From: Ruminococcaceae bacterium UBA4871 | Lineage (GTDB): Bacteria; Bacillota; Clostridia; Oscillospirales; Acutalibacteraceae | DNA length: 22,892 nucleotides | Assembly: GCA_002399445.1 (NCBI GenBank) | Contig: DHDR01000031.1 | Location: 90,084-112,975, forward strand | Direction: 5' to 3' | In this document: one piece after another, positions 19,195 through 22,892 of the stretch | How the letters are laid out: each line of letters opens with the position of its first letter | Position numbering within the stretch: the first letter of the stretch is position 1 | Notes under the pieces: generated by a model | What the model was told of the DNA's origin: nothing | Database searches by the model: none | The model's input: only the letters and a program-made list of their open reading frames with translations | Made by a program: the position numbers and the translations under genes

Positions 19195-21338
19195 TCTGCA
19201 CCCGCAATACGTTCAGCGAGGAGTTGCAGTAAAATTCCCGTTTCCTGATAATCCGATTTACTGATCATCCCCATCGGCGCGTGCAGATAGCGGCAGGCCA
19301 GCGATACTGCCACGGTACGGACACCGCCACGGCTGACATGGATGGCACCGGCATCATTCCCGCCGGCAACTCCTTCTTTCCACTGGCAGGGTATCTTTGC
19401 CTTTTCCGCCTCTTCAAAGGCCCATTTTATATACTCCTGATCATAAATCGTACAGCGGTCCATAAAGGAAATGACTGGCCCTTTTCCGAGACGGCAGATC
19501 TGATGTTCCCTGTCCGTACCGGGAACATCGGCAGCAGTCGTGCTCTCCACCACAATGGCTGCCTGCGGATGCGCAAGGAATGCACCTGTACGGGAACCAT
19601 TTAAGCCAACTTCCTCCTGTACGGCGAATTCAAAGATTGTGTCATAGGCCCAGTCATCCTGCTTCATCAAATGAACCAGCAAAGCACATCCGGCGCGGTC
19701 ATCCAACGCACGGCTCTTGACCGAACAGCCATTTTCCTCATAGGCACTGTCAAATGTCACCATATCCCCCGGAGTTACAACAGCGGCAGCTTCTTCCCTG
19801 CTTTTTGCTCCAATGTCAATAAACAGTTCATCCATAGGAATGCTTGTTCTGCGTTCCTCTTTTTTCAGCAAATGGATTGGTTTTAAGCCGATCACACCGG
19901 GCACTACCTTTTCTCCGTTCCCTATCGTGACACTGCGGCCCGGAAGCACCCGCCTGTCAATTCCACCGACCGTATCAAATCTAAGCAGGCCGCTGTCCGT
20001 AATATGAGTGACAATCAAGCCGACCTCATCCATGTGCGCATTGATAAGCAAGCGGGTACGCGCGCGGTCTCGGCCTTTTTTGAAAGCCAGTATGCTGCCC
20101 AGCGGTGTTATCTCTATTTTTTCGGCATAAGGACGGATATCCGAAAGGATTTGCTCCCGAACCGCATCCTCCTGTCCAGAAATTCCACGCGCCATACACA
20201 ATGCCGGCAAGCATCCGCTCCAAATTTGTTTATTCGTACGGTCGGAAGCCATGCCAGCGCTGCTGTAAATTTCCTGAACATCCGGTTCCTGATTCGTCAA
20301 ATCCGGAAGCGGCGTCCCACAGGTATCGCATACATAGGAAGCCATCAGGCGTGCTGTATCTTCCACATCATTCAAATCAACCACTTCAGCCGGGGTGTGC
20401 ATGGAACATTCCGGAATACTGAGCAGTGCGGTCTTTATTCCACCGCGCGTAGCGGCAATCTCATCCGAATTCGTTCCGGTTGAGCCGCCCATGACATCCC
20501 ATTTATATGAAATGGATGCCAGCTCCGCAAGTTTTGCGAGTTTCTTCCCCATCCCGCGATCCAAAATTGGGGCTACGCCAATCATCACACCGCCGCCCAG
20601 CGGATGGCTCACTTCCATTTTTACATCCGGTTGTGCGCCAAATCCAACATCCACGCAAATCGCCTCGTCGGCATCCGCAGTATAAGCCGCTGTGCTGGCA
20701 CCCTGTCCGCCGACTTCTTCTCTGGTACTAAACAGGAACGTCACTTTACATCCGGAAAGGTCTGCATTCCGAAGGATTTGTGCACAGCGAACCACCGCTG
20801 CCGCTCCGGCGCGGTCATCCAATGCGGCAGATGTGTAGCGGCTTCCCAGTAACTTTTTGGGATGATACAGCGGAACTGCACGGTCACCGGGGCAAACCTG
20901 CTCTTTTGCTTTCAGGGCAGGCAGTCCGAGATCAATGGTCATGTCCTCTGCTTCCGGCACTTTTTCCACCCCATCACGATTCAGGTGTGGCGGAATGCTG
21001 CCGATTACACCCAGCAGCGGTTCTGCTGCCCCCGATGCAAACACATAGACTGGACATCCGGGCATCACACGCAGATCCGAACCGCCACAGCACGCAAAGT
21101 GCAAAAATCCGCCTTTATCTACCGAAGTCACGGTAAGACCAATTTGGTCCATATGCGCTTCCAGCAAAATATGGTGCTGTGCATCTTCATCGCCCAAGGT
21201 GACCGTACCGTTCCCGAGCGTATCCACCTTTCCGCCGGATAAACCGGTTAGCTGCAGCGCTGCATGGACAGCTGCGGTTTCGTCACCGCTGGTTCCCGCC
21301 TCCGCACACAAAAGCTCTGTGATTTTTTCAATTTGCAT
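19191..21338 (-). CDS. Tandem M42-family aminopeptidase (two peptidase domains fused)
   Basis: 715 residues, about twice the usual 340-360 of M42 enzymes. ATG at 21338 after AAGGAC. First domain about 1-345: H62 and D64 (AHMDQIGL), D174 (ALDDRAG), E207/E208 (STREEVGG), D230 (CVDVGFG), H314 (CSMHTPAE). Second domain about 365-710: H435/D437 (AHMDEVGL), D546 (ALDDRAG), E575/E576 (VQEEVGLNG), E598 (VVEST) where the first domain has Asp, and H686 (YLHAPMG). Both therefore keep a full set of metal-site and general-base residues. Family role: di-zinc or di-cobalt aminopeptidase acting on peptides in the cytoplasm, often as a large tetrahedral assembly. No stop or start separates the halves. It heads an operon with the GNAT-like gene. 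Confidence 0.88.
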   Translation of the reverse strand: MQIEKITELLCAEAGTSGDETAAVHAALQLTGLSGGKVDTLGNGTVTLGDEDAQHHILLEAHMDQIGLTVTSVDKGGFLHFACCGGSDLRVMPGCPVYVFASGAAEPLLGVIGSIPPHLNRDGVEKVPEAEDMTIDLGLPALKAKEQVCPGDRAVPLYHPKKLLGSRYTSAALDDRAGAAAVVRCAQILRNADLSGCKVTFLFSTREEVGGQGASTAAYTADADEAICVDVGFGAQPDVKMEVSHPLGGGVMIGVAPILDRGMGKKLAKLAELASISYKWDVMGGSTGTNSDEIAATRGGIKTALLSIPECSMHTPAEVVDLNDVEDTARLMASYVCDTCGTPLPDLTNQEPDVQEIYSSAGMASDRTNKQIWSGCLPALCMARGISGQEDAVREQILSDIRPYAEKIEITPLGSILAFKKGRDRARTRLLINAHMDEVGLIVTHITDSGLLRFDTVGGIDRRVLPGRSVTIGNGEKVVPGVIGLKPIHLLKKEERRTSIPMDELFIDIGAKSREEAAAVVTPGDMVTFDSAYEENGCSVKSRALDDRAGCALLVHLMKQDDWAYDTIFEFAVQEEVGLNGSRTGAFLAHPQAAIVVESTTAADVPGTDREHQICRLGKGPVISFMDRCTIYDQEYIKWAFEEAEKAKIPCQWKEGVAGGNDAGAIHVSRGGVRTVAVSLACRYLHAPMGMISKSDYQETGILLQLLAERIAGAE

Positions 21339-21466
21339 CCTGTAGTCCTTCTTTTCAAAAATCTAAAAATAGGAATGTCTTGCGCTGTTTCCAAAGCAGG
21401 CACACGGCAATAAATTTTACGCAATGTCCTGTGCAGCAGGGACTTCCCCGTATCTCCCTTTTGTTT

Positions 21467-22858
21467 TTATTTTAACTGGTTGACCAGACTGCGGAACTGG
21501 TCACCGCGAGTTTCAAAATTTGGGAACATATCAAAACTTGCACAGGCAGGACTCATGGCAACGATATCGCCCTTTACCGCCTCTTTCTGACAAACCCGAA
21601 CTGCTTCTTCCAAACTATTGACATGCAGAATTTTAGGGGCCCCGGGCCGGTAACCCTTCGCGCCTTTTACCGCTGTCTCAATCTTGGGCGCCGTTACACC
21701 CATCAGCACCAGTGTTTTGACATGCTGGCAAACCGGCTCCCCCATTGGTTCAAACGGGATTTTTTTGTCATAACCGCCGGCAATCAATATCAGCTTCTGC
21801 GGAAAAAGCGAAAGCATTCCCCGGACTGTGCGGCTCGGTGTCGTGGCAATGCTGTCATTATACCAACGTACACCATCCAATTCCCGTACGAATTCCGCAC
21901 GATGCTCCACACCCGAAAATGTCGCTGCCACTGCGCGGATGTCCTCCCGTGTTACATATCCCCACGCAGCACAGATTGCTGCAAGATAATTTTCCACGTT
22001 ATGGGAACCCGGAATCTTAATTTCTTTGCTATTCATAATGGGGGTAACCGTATTATTTTCCGAAAATTGGATGGTCCCGTCTGCATCCACCCAACAACCA
22101 TGCTGGACTTCCCTCAGCCGGCTGAACAGCAGACATTCGCCGCGGACTTCGGGCACAAATCCTGACGTAATGGAATTGTCCAGATTCAGCACCGTGCGGC
22201 CAAACGCATTCTGATGCAAAAAGATATTTTTCTTTGCATCAATATATTCCTGCATATCTTTATGGATATCCAAATGATTCGGGCTCATATTCGTCACAAC
22301 AGAAATCTGCGGACTATGGCCAACCGAAATGAGCTGGAAGCTGGAAAGTTCCACAACGACCACATCATCCGGCTTGATTTGCTCAATGACAGGTAACAAA
22401 GGTTTACCAATGTTACCGCCGACATGTACCGTCTTTCCCGCATGCTGCAGCATTTTTGCCAAAATAGTGGTCGTGGTCGTTTTTCCATCGGAGCCGGTCA
22501 CACCGAAAACTTTGCATGGACAATAATCCAAAAAGACTTCCATCTCACTGGTAACTGCACTGCCGCGGGCACGCGCAGCGTCCAGCTGGGGCAGATGATA
22601 AGGCATTCCGGGTGTGCGGAAAATGACATCTTCCGTAAGGTCATCCAAGTAACCTGCGCCCAGCACAAGGCGTACTCCAATTTCTTCTAATTGATCGGCA
22701 AGACTGCCCAGTTGCTTCCGTGTACGTTTGTCCCGTGCCGTGACACAAGCACCTGCTTTTAAAAACAGACGTACCAGCGGCAGATTACTTCCGCCCAGCC
22801 CACAAAATGCAACGGTCTTTCCATTCATTCCTTTATAAAAATCCGCAATCGTCATCAT
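21467..22858 (-). CDS. murD: UDP-N-acetylmuramoyl-L-alanine--D-glutamate ligase
   Basis: 463 residues. ATGATG at 22858-22853 follows GGAGG; the second ATG (22855) has the better spacing, so the protein may be one residue shorter. Seen: N-terminal Rossmann-like UDP-binding domain about 1-112 (VAFCGLGGSNLPLV), ATP-binding P-loop GVTGSDGKTTTTT (119-131), VVVELSSFQL, the Mur-ligase MSPNHLDIH block, and a C-terminal domain with GVEHRAEFV, YNDSIATTP and the MSPACASFDMFPNFETRGDQF ending. All Mur-ligase invariants I can check are present. Role: adds D-glutamate to UDP-MurNAc-L-Ala in the cytoplasmic steps of peptidoglycan synthesis. No other cell-wall gene is visible within the window. Confidence 0.97.
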   Translation of the reverse strand: MMTIADFYKGMNGKTVAFCGLGGSNLPLVRLFLKAGACVTARDKRTRKQLGSLADQLEEIGVRLVLGAGYLDDLTEDVIFRTPGMPYHLPQLDAARARGSAVTSEMEVFLDYCPCKVFGVTGSDGKTTTTTILAKMLQHAGKTVHVGGNIGKPLLPVIEQIKPDDVVVVELSSFQLISVGHSPQISVVTNMSPNHLDIHKDMQEYIDAKKNIFLHQNAFGRTVLNLDNSITSGFVPEVRGECLLFSRLREVQHGCWVDADGTIQFSENNTVTPIMNSKEIKIPGSHNVENYLAAICAAWGYVTREDIRAVAATFSGVEHRAEFVRELDGVRWYNDSIATTPSRTVRGMLSLFPQKLILIAGGYDKKIPFEPMGEPVCQHVKTLVLMGVTAPKIETAVKGAKGYRPGAPKILHVNSLEEAVRVCQKEAVKGDIVAMSPACASFDMFPNFETRGDQFRSLVNQLK

Positions 22859-22892
22859 GTTCCTCCGGTTATTAAAAATACTTTCTGTATAA

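Noticed and set aside
19067..21242. Plus-strand open frames across the M42 gene
   Set aside because: Low-complexity antisense shadows with no start signals; the minus-strand frame carries all peptidase motifs.

Overview
The window reads as a chromosome segment of a low-to-mid GC Bacillota, most likely class Clostridia (Oscillospiraceae-like). This rests on the AGGAGG-type ribosome binding sites, sigma-A-like promoters, the ZnuABC, paired ChrA, M42 and MurD genes, and the style of the mobile genes. Genus cannot be fixed from the sequence alone.

Left flank (1-6783): a divergent zinc/manganese-type ABC uptake locus (partial lipoprotein gene leftwards, ATPase and permease rightwards) with two identical-format palindromes, TGCAAAT-N7-ATTTGCA, in the shared promoter region. 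Next come a PAS-PAS-GGDEF-GAF-like diguanylate cyclase, a two-gene short-chain chromate-transporter pair, and decayed mobile DNA: an IS630-family transposase fragment and the C-terminal remnant of a large serine recombinase. A strong leftward terminator follows at 6726-6782.

Centre (6784-16265): a 9.46-kb integrated element bounded by a 23-bp direct repeat. The right copy is the 3' end of an intact tRNA-Leu(UAG) gene on the minus strand. In order it carries integrase-arm repeats, a 31-codon hydrophobic peptide, a tyrosine integrase and Xre repressor (leftwards), a divergent operator/promoter region, an excisionase-like gene, a PrimPol-RepA-type helicase fusion, and an iteron-rich AT-rich region typical of a replication origin. 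A chain of small overlapping unknown genes follows, then a promoter with an attenuator-like leader, a scaffold-like gene, a major capsid protein gene, two small genes, a sigma-70-like factor, and a dense run of short hairpins ending at the arm repeats and tRNA. No terminase, portal, protease, tail or lysis gene is present. The layout fits a phage satellite of the PICI kind that carries its own capsid and scaffold proteins but must borrow packaging and tail functions; a reduced prophage is the main alternative.

Right flank (16326-22892): all on the minus strand. It holds a tRNA promoter, a bacteriohemerythrin, a PLP-dependent methionine gamma-lyase/aluminium-resistance family protein, an operon of a double-length tandem M42 aminopeptidase followed by a GNAT-like protein and a truncated Nudix gene, and murD.

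Most notable: the hairpin array at 15938-16159 (stem sequences differ, pairing is kept, and most centres share CAA-WW-TTG); the capsid-bearing satellite layout; the two-cluster iteron origin; the leader attenuator in front of the capsid genes; and the fused double M42 peptidase.
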